Origin: Pseudomonas serboccidentalis
Lineage (GTDB): Bacteria; Pseudomonadota; Gammaproteobacteria; Pseudomonadales; Pseudomonadaceae
Assembly (NCBI RefSeq): GCF_028830055.1
Contig: NZ_CP101655.1
Span: 1-64,000, forward strand
Length of the DNA: 64,000 nucleotides
Direction: 5' to 3'
The notes under the pieces are model-generated. The model did no database searches. It worked only from the letters and a program-made list of their open reading frames with translations, and was not told where the DNA came from. Below are positions 35,588 through 44,202 of this stretch, one piece after another. The position numbers and the translations under genes were made by a program. The stretch's first letter is position 1, and each line of letters opens with the position of its first letter.

Positions 35588-36499
35588 GTGAAAGCCAGAT
35601 CCGATGAGTTGCAGATTTTCGTCTGCGTGATCGAGTGCGGTTCGATTTCCGCCGCCGCCGAGCAGGTCGGGCAGACGCCGTCGGCGGTCAGCCGTACGTT
35701 GTCGCGGCTGGAAGCCAAACTCGACACCACGCTGATCAACCGCACCACGCGGCGCATGGACCTGACCGAGGAGGGCAAGTACTTCTTCGAGCAGGCCAAG
35801 CTGATCCTCGATCAGATGGATGCCCTCGAAGAGCGTCTGTCCTCTCGCCAGCAAACTCCGTCCGGACGCCTGCGAATCAACGCCGCGTCGCCCTTCATGC
35901 TGCACGCCATCGTGCCCTACATCGACGAGTTTCGCGGGCTGTACCCGGACATCCAGCTCGAACTCAACAGCAACGACCTGATCATTGATCTGCTGGAACA
36001 AAGCACCGACGTCGCCATCCGCATCGGCACCCTTGCCGACTCCACGTTGCATGCGCGCTCGCTGGGTTGCAGTCCGCTATTGATCGTCGCCAGTCCGGCG
36101 TATCTGGAGAAGCACGGCGCACCGCAGCAAGTCGCCGACTTGAGCGAACACACCTTGCTCGGTTTCACCCACAACGAAGGCCTCAACCAATGGCCGCTGC
36201 GTTACGTGCATGGCGACCGCTGGCCGATCACCCCGGCGATCAGCGCCTCCAGTGGCGAGACCGTGCGCCATCTGGCGCTGGAAGGGCAGGGCATTGCCTG
36301 CCTGTCGCACTTCATGACCATCGACGACATTCGCGCCGGGCGCCTCAAGGTGCTGCTGGCGGAGTTCAACAGCGGTTATCGCCAGCCGATCAACGCCGTG
36401 TACTACCGTAACTCGCAACTGGCGCTGCGCATTCAGTGCTTCCTCGACTTTATTCAGAGCAAACTCGCGGCCTACGCCAGCGCCGACTTCAAAGGCTGA
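35588..36499 (+). CDS. LysR-family transcriptional regulator next to mdaB
   Basis: The 303-residue product starts at GTG with AAAGAGG 6 bases upstream. It has the LysR HTH (LQIFVCVIECGSISAAAEQVGQ, AVSRTLSRLEAKLDTTL) and an effector domain (HAIVPYIDEFRGLYPDIQLELN). Earlier in-frame ATG/TTG codons lie within the REP repeat and are unlikely. It follows mdaB and precedes an SDR gene on the same strand, so either may be controlled by it. The effector is unknown. Confidence 0.86.
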   Translation: MKARSDELQIFVCVIECGSISAAAEQVGQTPSAVSRTLSRLEAKLDTTLINRTTRRMDLTEEGKYFFEQAKLILDQMDALEERLSSRQQTPSGRLRINAASPFMLHAIVPYIDEFRGLYPDIQLELNSNDLIIDLLEQSTDVAIRIGTLADSTLHARSLGCSPLLIVASPAYLEKHGAPQQVADLSEHTLLGFTHNEGLNQWPLRYVHGDRWPITPAISASSGETVRHLALEGQGIACLSHFMTIDDIRAGRLKVLLAEFNSGYRQPINAVYYRNSQLALRIQCFLDFIQSKLAAYASADFKG

Positions 36500-36602
36500 T
36501 TCGTGACCCCTGCGCAAGAGTGAATTGGTCGGTGGCGGGTTTTTCCGCTCGGGTTACCGGTCGATACTCGCTGCATCACTTATTCACGCAGGGAGTTTCT
36601 CC

Positions 36603-37496
36603 ATGAACGTATTCATCACTGGCGCTGCCGGATTTATCGGCGGCTCCATCGCCACCGGCCTGGTCCAGGCCGGGCACACTGTCACAGGCCTGGTGCGCAG
36701 CGCCGAACAGGCTGATGAGCTCAAGGCATTGGGCATCACTCCGGTGATCGGCACCCTCGAAGACAGCACGCTGCTGGCCGATCAGGCCCGCGTCGCTGAT
36801 GCGGTGATCAACGCCGCCAGCAGCGACCATCGTGGCGCCGTCGAAGCCTTGCTCGACGCCTTGCGCGGGTCGAACAAAGTGTTCCTGCACACCAGCGGAT
36901 CGAGCATCGTCGGCGATGCCTCGGGCGGCAAATCCAGCGACGTCATCTACTTCGAAGACAACCTGCCGGAGCCTACTGTCGACAAAGCTGCCCGCGTGGC
37001 GATCGACAACTTGATCCTCGCGGCGGCGAAGGATGGCGTGAACTCGGCGGTGATCTGCAACACGCTGATCTACGGCCACAGCCTGGGTGTGCATCGCGAC
37101 AGCGTGCAACTGCCGCGATTGTTGAAGCAGGCCCGCAAGAGCGGTGTGGTGCGCCATGTCGGGACCGGGCAGAACATCTGGTCCAACGTGCACATCGAAG
37201 ACGTCGTCGCCCTGTACCTGCTGGCGCTGACCAGGAACGTGCCGGGCACCTTCTACTTCGTCGAAAGCGGCGAAGCCTCGTTCATCGACATGACCACCGC
37301 CATGGCCCAAGCCCTGAACCTCGGCCAGCCACAAGACTGGCCGCTGAAAGACGCCGAAGCCGAATGGGGTTACGAAATGGCCAACTACGGCCTCGGCTCC
37401 AACAGCCGCGTACGCGGCAAACACGCCCGCGAACTGCTGGGCTGGGCGCCGAAGCGTACGTCGGTGGTGGACTGGATTCGTAACGAGATGGTGTGA
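36603..37496 (+). CDS. NAD-dependent epimerase/dehydratase-family (extended SDR) protein
   Basis: The 297-residue product has the extended-SDR cofactor motif MNVFITGAAGFIGGSIATGL (residues 1-20), an HTSGSSIVGDASGG segment near 98 and a C-terminal substrate region (NSRVRGKHARELLGWAPKR). The expected YxxxK pair is not obvious and reads as VDKAARVAIDN near 123, so catalytic competence is uncertain. Start 36603 follows a GCAGGGAG site. The substrate is unknown. Confidence 0.82.
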   Translation: MNVFITGAAGFIGGSIATGLVQAGHTVTGLVRSAEQADELKALGITPVIGTLEDSTLLADQARVADAVINAASSDHRGAVEALLDALRGSNKVFLHTSGSSIVGDASGGKSSDVIYFEDNLPEPTVDKAARVAIDNLILAAAKDGVNSAVICNTLIYGHSLGVHRDSVQLPRLLKQARKSGVVRHVGTGQNIWSNVHIEDVVALYLLALTRNVPGTFYFVESGEASFIDMTTAMAQALNLGQPQDWPLKDAEAEWGYEMANYGLGSNSRVRGKHARELLGWAPKRTSVVDWIRNEMV

Positions 37497-37862
37497 GTCC
37501 ACGCTACACCGTGTGAAGCCATTCGCGAGCAAGCCCGCTCCCATAGGTTGATCGCATTCCTTCGGCCAGAATGCGGTTCACTTGTGGGGGCGGGCTTGCT
37601 CGCGAAAGCGGTGTATCAGTCAAACAGTCATGTTTTGACGCACCGCTATCGCGAGCAGGCTCACTCCTGCAGGTTTTTGCATTCGGCAGAGGAACATGTA
37701 AATCCCGCCCCGTGATTTTCATTCATCACGACAAGACATATCCGTTAGCGACACGCCTTATCTCTCTACGAAAATTACTTTCATGGCGTTTGAAAACTCG
37801 ATCTCGAAATGATTTATGAGTTTCACAACCCATTCGAACGTGACCCTTTCGAGGAGTACCGC
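37497..37862. repeat. Three REP-like units in an otherwise empty 366-base gap
   Basis: Units lie at 37520-37544, 37584-37608 (inverted to the first; core CGAGCAAGCCCGC) and 37645-37672 (core GCGAGCAGGCTCACTCC). The rest of the stretch to the GntP start shows no gene. The 37700-37862 part is A+T-richer and probably holds the permease promoter. Confidence 0.75.
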
Positions 37863-39212
37863 ATGACGCCTTCCTTCGGCTATTGGCTGCTGATGTATGC
37901 CGCCGTCGCCATCATTGCGTTGATCGTGTTGATCGCCCGTTACCGGCTCAATCCATTCATTGTCATCACCCTGATTTCCATCGGTCTGGCATTGGTGGCG
38001 GGGATGCCGCCGTCGGCTGTGGTGGGGGCGTATGAGGCCGGGGTAGGCAAGACGCTGGGGCATATTGCGCTGGTGGTCGCGCTGGGGACGATGCTCGGCA
38101 AGATGATGGCCGAATCCGGCGGCGCGGAGCAGATGGCGCGCACGCTGATCGCGAAATTCGGCGAGAAAAATGCGCATTGGGCGATGGTCTGTATCGCGTT
38201 TCTGGTCGGCTTGCCGCTGTTCTTCGAGGTGGGCTTTGTGTTGCTGGTGCCGATTGCCTTCACCGTGGCGCGGCGGGTGGGTGTGTCGATTCTGATGGTT
38301 GGCCTGCCAATGGTTGCCGGTCTGTCGGTGGTGCATGCGCTGGTGCCGCCGCACCCGGCGGCGATGCTCGCGGTGCAGGCGTATCAGGCATCGGTTGGGC
38401 AGACCTTGCTGTATGCGATTGCCATCGGCATTCCGACCGCGATTATCGCCGGCCCCCTGTACGCCAAATTCATCGTGCCGCGCATTCAACTGCCGGCGGA
38501 TAACCCACTGGAAAAACAATTCCTCGACCGCGAACCGCGCGACAAACTTCCGGGTTTCGGCATCACCATGGCGACCATTCTGTTGCCGGTAGTGCTCATG
38601 CTGATGGGTGGCTGGGCCAACCTGATTTCCACGCCGGGCAGCGGTTTCAACCAGTTCCTGTTGTTCATCGGCAACTCGGTGATCGCGCTGTTGCTGGCGA
38701 CCTTGTTGAGTTTCTGGACGCTGGGCATTGCCCAGGGTTTCAACCGTGAATCGATCCTCAAATTCACCAACGAGTGCCTGGCACCGACCGCCAGCATCAC
38801 CTTGCTGGTGGGCGCCGGCGGCGGCTTGAACCGGATTCTGGTCGACGCCGGCGTGACCGATCAGATCGTCGGTCTGGCCCACGAATTTCACCTGTCGCCG
38901 CTGATCATGGGCTGGCTGTTCGCTGCGTTGATGAGGGTCGCCACCGGTTCGGCGACCGTGGCCATGACCACCGCATCCGGCGTGGTCGCGCCGGTGGCCA
39001 TTGGTCTGGGTTATCCACACCCGGAGCTGTTGGTGCTGGCGACCGGCGCCGGCTCGGTTATCTTTTCCCACGTCAACGACGGCGGCTTCTGGTTGATCAA
39101 GGAATACTTCAACATGACGGTCGCGCAGACGTTCAAGACCTGGACCGTGCTCGAGACGCTGATCTCACTGGTCGCCTTCGGTCTGACCGTCGGCCTTTCT
39201 TACCTGCTGTAA
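37863..39212 (+). CDS. GntP-family permease
   Basis: The 449-residue product is a 12-helix gluconate:H+ symporter-type permease. It shows the family traits NPFIVITLISIGLALVAGM (near 32), LVVALGTMLGKMMAESGG (near 78), LFFEVGFVLLVPIAFTVARR (near 120) and HALVPPHPA (near 158). The ATG at 37863 has GAGGAG upstream. The next genes are an RpiR regulator (15 bases on) and a D-aminoacylase. Its substrate is therefore more likely a D-amino acid or N-acyl-D-amino acid than gluconate; that is inference. Confidence 0.86.
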   Translation: MTPSFGYWLLMYAAVAIIALIVLIARYRLNPFIVITLISIGLALVAGMPPSAVVGAYEAGVGKTLGHIALVVALGTMLGKMMAESGGAEQMARTLIAKFGEKNAHWAMVCIAFLVGLPLFFEVGFVLLVPIAFTVARRVGVSILMVGLPMVAGLSVVHALVPPHPAAMLAVQAYQASVGQTLLYAIAIGIPTAIIAGPLYAKFIVPRIQLPADNPLEKQFLDREPRDKLPGFGITMATILLPVVLMLMGGWANLISTPGSGFNQFLLFIGNSVIALLLATLLSFWTLGIAQGFNRESILKFTNECLAPTASITLLVGAGGGLNRILVDAGVTDQIVGLAHEFHLSPLIMGWLFAALMRVATGSATVAMTTASGVVAPVAIGLGYPHPELLVLATGAGSVIFSHVNDGGFWLIKEYFNMTVAQTFKTWTVLETLISLVAFGLTVGLSYLL

Positions 39213-39227
39213 CCGGAGCCAGCCGCC

Positions 39228-40088
39228 ATGGACATCCTTTATCAGATCCGCGCCCGTCAGGACTCCTTCAGCGCCGGCGAGGGGCGTATTGCCCGGTTAA
39301 TGCTCGACGATGTTGGCTTTGCCGCGAGCGCCAGCCTCGAAGATCTGGCGCAACGGGCCGAGGTCAGCACCGCCACGTTGTCGCGTTTCGCCCGCACGGT
39401 TGGCTGCCGCGACCTGCGTGATCTGCGCCTGCAACTGGCTCAGGCCAGCGGCGTTGGCAGTCGTTTTCTCGACCCGGCGGGTACGCCTGAACAGTCGGCG
39501 TTCTACAGGCAGATTGTCGGCGATATCGAAACCACGCTGCGCCAGCATCTGGCCGGATTCGACGAATCACGCTTCGCCGATGCGGTGAAAATGCTCGGCC
39601 AGGCGCGGATGATTCATGCGTTCGGCATGGGCGGTTGCTCGACCCTGTGCAGCGATGAGTTGCAGGTGCGGCTGGTGCGCCTCGGCTACCCGATTGCGGT
39701 GTGTCACGACGCGGTGATGATGCGCGTCACCGCTGCCAGCCTGAACGCCGAACAGGTGCTGATTGTCTGCTCGCTGACCGGCATCACCCCGGAGCTTTTG
39801 GAAACTGTCGGGCTGGCGCGCAACTACGGCGCCCGCATCCTCGCCATCACCCGCGCCGAATCGCCTCTAGCCGAATTGGCCGACATCCTCCTGCCGCTGC
39901 AAGGCGCGGAAACCTCGTTCATCTACAAACCGACGGCGGCGCGTTACGGCATGCTGCTGGCCATCGACGTGCTCGCCACCGAGCTGGCGCTGGCCAGTCC
40001 TGAAGACAATCAAGAGCGTCTGCGGCGGATCAAACTCGCCCTCGACGAATACCGTGGCGGCGACGATCACCTGCCGCTGGGAGACTGA
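39228..40088 (+). CDS. RpiR/MurR-family regulator with SIS domain
   Basis: The 286-residue product has an N-terminal HTH_6 domain (ARLMLDDVGFAASASLEDLAQ, STATLSRFARTVGC) and a C-terminal SIS domain (MIHAFGMGGCSTLCSDELQVRL near 125, VCSLTGITPELLETVGLARN near 180). SIS domains bind phosphosugars, but many RpiR proteins next to amidohydrolase and permease genes respond to other ligands. It lies between the permease and the D-aminoacylase (1 base from the latter) and is the likely local regulator. Confidence 0.88.
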   Translation: MDILYQIRARQDSFSAGEGRIARLMLDDVGFAASASLEDLAQRAEVSTATLSRFARTVGCRDLRDLRLQLAQASGVGSRFLDPAGTPEQSAFYRQIVGDIETTLRQHLAGFDESRFADAVKMLGQARMIHAFGMGGCSTLCSDELQVRLVRLGYPIAVCHDAVMMRVTAASLNAEQVLIVCSLTGITPELLETVGLARNYGARILAITRAESPLAELADILLPLQGAETSFIYKPTAARYGMLLAIDVLATELALASPEDNQERLRRIKLALDEYRGGDDHLPLGD

Positions 40089-40089
40089 C

Positions 40090-41547
40090 ATGCAGTACGA
40101 CACGCTGATTCGCAACGCCCTGGTCATCGATGGCAGCAACACGCCGGGCTACCGCGCCGATGTGGCGATGCTCAACGGCCGCATCGAGCGCATCGGCGAC
40201 CTGCACGATGCCCGCGCCACAGAAGAAATCGACGCCGCCGGCCGCGTGCTCGCACCGGGTTTCATCGACGTGCACACCCACGACGACACCGTGGTCATCC
40301 GCCAGCCCGAGATGCTGCCCAAGCTCAGCCAGGGCGTGACCACGGTGATTGTCGGCAACTGCGGGATCAGCGCCTCGCCAGTGAGTTTGAAAGGCAATCC
40401 GCCGGATCCGATGAACCTGCTCGGCACGGCGGCGGCCTTCGTCTATCCGCGTTTCAGCGATTACCGCGCTGCCGTCGAAGCGGCGAACACCACGCTCAAC
40501 GTCGCCGCACTGGTCGGCCATACGGCACTGCGCAGCAATCACCTCGACGACCTGTTCCGCACCGCCACGCCAGACGAAATCGCCGCGATGCGCGAGCAAT
40601 TGCGCGACAGCCTGGAGCATGGCGCTTTGGGTTTATCCACAGGCCTGGCTTACGCCAGCGCTTTCAACGCGTCCACCGATGAAGTGAAACAACTGACCGA
40701 AGAACTGACGGCATTCGGCGCGGTGTACACCACCCACCTGCGCAGTGAATTCGAGCCGGTGCTGGAGGCGATGGACGAAGCGTTCAGCATTGGTCGCCAC
40801 TCACAGTCCCCGGTGATCATTTCCCACCTCAAATGCGCCGGTGTCGGTAACTGGGGGCGTAGTCCGCAGTTGCTCGCGGCGCTGGAGGAGGCCGCGAAAA
40901 CCCAGCACGTGGGTTGCGATTGCTATCCCTATGCGGCGAGTTCTTCGACGCTGGATCTGAAGCAAGTCACCGATGCCCATCGCATCACCATCACGTGGTC
41001 GACACCGCATCCGCACGTCAGCGGTCGCGATCTGATCGACATCGCCGCCGAATGGAATGTGCCGCTGCTGGAAGCGGCCAAGCGCCTGCAACCGGCGGGC
41101 GCCGTGTACTACGGCATGGACGAGGCGGACGTACGAAAAATCCTCGCGCATCCGCTGTCGATGGTCGGTTCTGACGGACTGCCGGAGGATCCGTTCCCGC
41201 ATCCGCGCCTGTGGGGTGCTTTCCCACGGGTGCTCGGACATTTCAGTCGCGATGTCGGGTTGTTTCCGCTGCACACTGCTGTGCACAAGATGACCGGTCT
41301 GTCGGCGGCGCGCTTTGGCTTGAAGGCGCGCGGCGAGATTCGTGAAGGTTATTGGGCGGATCTGGTGTTGTTCAATCCGGCGACGGTGCGTGACGTGGCG
41401 GATTTCCACGACCCGCAGCGGGCGGCGCAGGGGATTGATGGGGTGTGGGTCAATGGCGTGCTGAGCTATCGCGACGGACAGGCCAATGGTCGCCGGGAAG
41501 GGCGGTTTTTAGCGCGGGACGGAGATTTGCGCGAAGGTTTCAATTGA
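40090..41547 (+). CDS. N-acyl-D-amino-acid deacylase (D-aminoacylase)
   Basis: The 485-residue product is an amidohydrolase-superfamily D-aminoacylase that releases a D-amino acid and a carboxylate from N-acyl-D-amino acids. It has the metal motif GFIDVHTHDD (near 57-66), VGNCGIS (near 92-98, with the family cysteine), HLRSEFEPVLEA (near 216), HLKCAG (near 246) and a C-terminal VGSDGLPEDPFPHPRLWG block (near 358). The start at 40090 follows the RpiR stop by one base. It could act on peptidoglycan-derived or racemised amino acids brought in by the GntP permease. Confidence 0.9.
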   Translation: MQYDTLIRNALVIDGSNTPGYRADVAMLNGRIERIGDLHDARATEEIDAAGRVLAPGFIDVHTHDDTVVIRQPEMLPKLSQGVTTVIVGNCGISASPVSLKGNPPDPMNLLGTAAAFVYPRFSDYRAAVEAANTTLNVAALVGHTALRSNHLDDLFRTATPDEIAAMREQLRDSLEHGALGLSTGLAYASAFNASTDEVKQLTEELTAFGAVYTTHLRSEFEPVLEAMDEAFSIGRHSQSPVIISHLKCAGVGNWGRSPQLLAALEEAAKTQHVGCDCYPYAASSSTLDLKQVTDAHRITITWSTPHPHVSGRDLIDIAAEWNVPLLEAAKRLQPAGAVYYGMDEADVRKILAHPLSMVGSDGLPEDPFPHPRLWGAFPRVLGHFSRDVGLFPLHTAVHKMTGLSAARFGLKARGEIREGYWADLVLFNPATVRDVADFHDPQRAAQGIDGVWVNGVLSYRDGQANGRREGRFLARDGDLREGFN

Positions 41548-41557
41548 TTGTCAAGCC

Positions 41558-41592
41558 CCTGTAGGAGCTGCCGCAGGCTGCGATCTTTTGAT
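41558..41592. repeat. Single REP-like unit
   Basis: One copy of the GTAGGAGCTGCCGCAGGCTGC core (one base changed from the others), ending in GATCTTTTGATC. It follows the D-aminoacylase stop and could end that transcript. Confidence 0.7.
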
Positions 41593-41698
41593 CTGTGCCC
41601 CATAGTGGCACTCTGAGATTAAAGAATGTCGAAACCAAGCCGAATCGCTGACATCCAGCCCAGTGACACTCTTGGGTCAATCAGTCAGGGAGCACCCC

Positions 41699-42067
41699 AT
41701 GAGCTTCGGCAAAACCACCCCGATCCTGCGGATCTTCGATGAAGCCAAGGCGTTGGAATTCTACGTTGATTTCCTCGGTTTCAAGATCGATTGGCAGCAT
41801 CGCTTCGAAGCCAACTTCCCGTTGTATCTGCAGGTGTCCCGTGGCGAGTGCGTGCTGCACCTGTCCGAGCATCATGGCGATGCGACGCCGGGTTCGGCGT
41901 TGCGCATCGAGACCGATGAGCTGGAGGCGTTTGAGCAGCAATTGCTGGCCAAGGATTACAAGTTCTCGCACCCGGGGATTCAGGCGATGCCGTGGGGGAG
42001 CCAAGACATGACGATTGCTGATCCGTTTGGTAATCGACTGGTGTTTACCAACGCGATCAGTCTCTGA
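41699..42067 (+). CDS. Glyoxalase/bleomycin-resistance superfamily (VOC) protein
   Basis: The 122-residue product has one VOC-fold domain of paired beta-alpha-beta-beta-beta units (TPILRIFDEAKALEFYVDFLG at the start, DPFGNRLVF at the end). This is the layout of bleomycin-resistance-type proteins. A metal-ligand set is not obvious. The substrate is unknown. The ATG at 41699 has an AGGGAG site upstream. It ends into a bidirectional terminator. Confidence 0.83.
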   Translation: MSFGKTTPILRIFDEAKALEFYVDFLGFKIDWQHRFEANFPLYLQVSRGECVLHLSEHHGDATPGSALRIETDELEAFEQQLLAKDYKFSHPGIQAMPWGSQDMTIADPFGNRLVFTNAISL

Positions 42068-42078
42068 GCCGAGCCATA

Positions 42079-42126
42079 CAAAAAAGCCCGCTGCCCAACC
42101 ATTAAGGTCTGGCAGCGGGCTTTTTC
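42079..42126. terminator. Bidirectional rho-independent terminator
   Basis: AAAAAGCCCGCTGCC (42081-42095) pairs with GGCAGCGGGCTTTTT (42111-42125). The A-run on one side and T-run on the other make it work in both directions. It lies between the convergent VOC and DUF6124 genes. Confidence 0.93.
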
Positions 42127-42127
42127 G

Positions 42128-42493
42128 TTATTCGGTCGGCACTAACGTATCGAGCACGCGATTGACGGCGATTTCCGCCACCATCACCACCTGCGCGATG
42201 CCTTGCAGGGTCTTGCGGTGCGAGCCTTCCAGCAGGCCGGCGAAGTCGTTGAGCATGACGGTGGCCGAACCAAGGGTTTCGCAAGCGTCGGCCAGCAACG
42301 GTTCGGTGCCACTGGCCGGGTTGGCCATGTAGAGGCGATTGGGCTGGTAAGGGGTGGCCATGATGGCGGGCGCCGGCGGGCCGAGATAGTGGTCGAGCGC
42401 ACGCTCGGCGGCTTCGTGGAATTTCTTTGATTCGGGAGTTTCGTAGGGGGAGGCCGGATCGGTGTCCGGTGGGTTTGGCGTAACTTTGAACAT
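42128..42493 (-). CDS. DUF6124-family protein (unknown function)
   Basis: The 121-residue product starts MFKVTPNPPDTDPASPYETPES, typical of a small Pseudomonas-restricted family. It then has a helical C-terminal domain (LLADACETLGSATVMLNDFAGLLEG, AIAQ-type helix to VLDTL). It has no signal peptide or membrane segment. Function is unknown. Its upstream region carries hairpins described under the candidate RNA at 42522. Confidence 0.82.
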   Translation of the reverse strand: MFKVTPNPPDTDPASPYETPESKKFHEAAERALDHYLGPPAPAIMATPYQPNRLYMANPASGTEPLLADACETLGSATVMLNDFAGLLEGSHRKTLQGIAQVVMVAEIAVNRVLDTLVPTE

Positions 42494-42521
42494 AGGCTGT
42501 GTTCCCGTTATTGAGCGCCAG

Positions 42522-42710
42522 CCCCTTTGCTACTAAACGAAAGGGTGGCAGCTGTACGCAGGTTAGTAGACCGGGGAACTCAGCTTAAGCCGGCGCGCCG
42601 AAGCGCCCTACGTACAGCCACCATCAAGCTCAGGTATGCAGCACCTGTGATGAATGTACGACCAACCGAATTACCTCGGGCTACTAAACCCGATCACTGG
42701 GAATCAGTGA
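42522..42710. ncRNA. Candidate structured RNA or leader of the DUF6124 gene
   Basis: The stretch has a run of hairpins. CCCTTT/AAAGGG (42523-42528/42540-42545) and CGGG/CCCG (42677-42680/42689-42692) both close on the same GCTACTAAAC loop. GGT/ACC (42561-42563/42570-42572) closes on TAGTAG, which is complementary to CTACTA of the other loops, so kissing contacts are possible. A longer helix pairs 42544-42558 with 42611-42622 around a 2-base bulge. Further stems are CAGGT/ACCTG (42631-42647) and TCACTG/CAGTGA (42694-42710). The transcribed strand is uncertain; minus would make it the DUF6124 5' leader. Confidence 0.4.
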
Positions 42711-42868
42711 CGGAATCAAGTTACCGATGGGCTCCAAGGCGCACAAGCCGGCGGATTCTGGCTTAGCCGTAGGCAGCGGCGCAAGGATTTGTGGGTGGTT
42801 TCGCGTAACGCTGAGTGTCCTTAAACATCTGCGCAAAAAAATGTTTATTGCGTTATGGCGGCTGGCCT
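42711..42868. other. Gene-free stretch upstream of the DUF6124 leader
   Basis: I see no gene in this stretch. The run CGCAAAAAAATGTTTATTGCG (42833-42853) is A+T-rich and may hold a promoter for minus-strand transcription toward DUF6124, but no boxes can be assigned. Confidence 0.35.
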
Positions 42869-42966
42869 CATCGCGAGCAGGCTCACTCCTACAGTGAGCT
42901 GTGCCGAACACAAAATCTGCGTTCACTGAAGTTCAACTGTAGGAGTGAGCCTGCTCGCGATGGCGC
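42869..42966. repeat. REP-like inverted pair
   Basis: TCGCGAGCAGGCTCACTCCT (42871-42890) is inverted at 42941-42960. It lies directly 3' of the AraC-family gene and may serve as its 3' hairpin. The same core occurs at 33495, 37645 and 52535. Confidence 0.85.
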
Positions 42967-42974
42967 CAGTCCCG

Positions 42975-43991
42975 TCACCCCCGATGCATCTGCCGAAACT
43001 CTCCCGGCGGCATTCCGCGCCTACTCTTGAACGTGCGGTGAAACGACCGTGGTTCGGTAAACCCCAGATACTGCGCAATGTCCTGAATCGGCAGTGTGCT
43101 GTTCAACAGGTAATGCTCGGCCAGCTCCTGGCGCAGGTCATCGAGGATTTGCTGATACGACGTCCCCGCCTGATGCAACTGGCGTTGCAGCGTACGCACC
43201 GACACTGCCAGTTGCTCGGCCACCTGTTCCTTGCGCGGCAAGCCTTCCTTGAGCAACTGGCGCAGGATGCTTTTGACCCGCTGCTGCAGCGACGCATCCT
43301 CCAGCGTCGCCATCAGGCCCATCGCGTGTTCTTCCAGAGTGCGCAGCAATTGCGCATCGGCCTGGCGCAACGGCAATTGCAGGTACGGCAGCGGCACGAT
43401 CAGCGCTGAATAAGGTTTATCGAAAAAAACCGGGCAAGCGAAAAAGGCTTCGTACTGCGCCGGGGTGGTCTCGGCCGGGCAGGAATGTTCCAGCCACACG
43501 GCGGCGGGCGACATCTGCGTGTCGGCGATCCAGCGTGCATAGTGCAGCCACGAACCGAGGACGTTTTCCACCAGATGCCGACGGATCCGTGGGCGCTCGT
43601 AGCGGCAAGTCCAGATCAGGTGCACGTGGCCGTCCTGCACTTCGGCACGGCTGACGCCCATGTCGCCCACCAGTTTTTCGAACGGCATGATCCGGCTCAT
43701 GGCCTCACCCAGGGTCGCGCAGTTCATGGTGATGTAACCCAGCACGCTCCAGGAATTGGGCAAGACGAAGTTCGCCGCGTTGAGACCGAACAGCGGATCG
43801 CCCGAGTGTTCGCAGAAGTAATCCAGCAGGCGCTCATGCACCTCACCCGGCAGGCGCAGGGTGTTGTCGCTCAACTGCGCCCCCTGCAAACCGGCCGCCG
43901 CCAACGCCGGCTCGATGGCCATGCCCAATTGCTCGGCATGGCGCACGTATTTGAGCAGCGGCGGAACGGAGGTGAAGCCGAGCGATTGCAT
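42975..43991 (-). CDS. AraC-family transcriptional regulator
   Basis: The 338-residue product has an N-terminal arabinose-binding-type (PF12625-like) domain and a C-terminal AraC double HTH (EQLAVSVRTLQRQLHQAGTS, then IAQYLGFTEPRSFHRTFKS). The start at 43991 (MQSLGFTSVPPLLK) is preferred over the frame back to 44078. It is divergent, 211 bases apart, from the flavoprotein operon at 44203, so it is the probable regulator of that lipid module. The effector is unknown. Confidence 0.87.
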   Translation of the reverse strand: MQSLGFTSVPPLLKYVRHAEQLGMAIEPALAAAGLQGAQLSDNTLRLPGEVHERLLDYFCEHSGDPLFGLNAANFVLPNSWSVLGYITMNCATLGEAMSRIMPFEKLVGDMGVSRAEVQDGHVHLIWTCRYERPRIRRHLVENVLGSWLHYARWIADTQMSPAAVWLEHSCPAETTPAQYEAFFACPVFFDKPYSALIVPLPYLQLPLRQADAQLLRTLEEHAMGLMATLEDASLQQRVKSILRQLLKEGLPRKEQVAEQLAVSVRTLQRQLHQAGTSYQQILDDLRQELAEHYLLNSTLPIQDIAQYLGFTEPRSFHRTFKSRRGMPPGEFRQMHRG

Positions 43992-44202
43992 GATCCAGTT
44001 CCCTTGATCAAGGCCTGCATGAGCGAATGAATGGCTGAAAGGTAATTTGAAACCACGGCTAAAGTAAATGGCTGGCACTTGCGCGACGTTTGACTCAATT
44101 GGCTACTCGAACTGGCCGGATGCGACCGTGACACTTTTTGGCCGCTGACTAGTATGGAGGCCTGCCACATCACTGATCAGACAGCATAAGAAGGACACAC
44201 GC

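Noticed and set aside
42527..42766. A 79-residue plus-strand reading frame upstream of DUF6124
   Set aside because: It starts at TTG with no ribosome site, is Arg-rich, and coincides with paired hairpins, so structure rather than coding is the better explanation.
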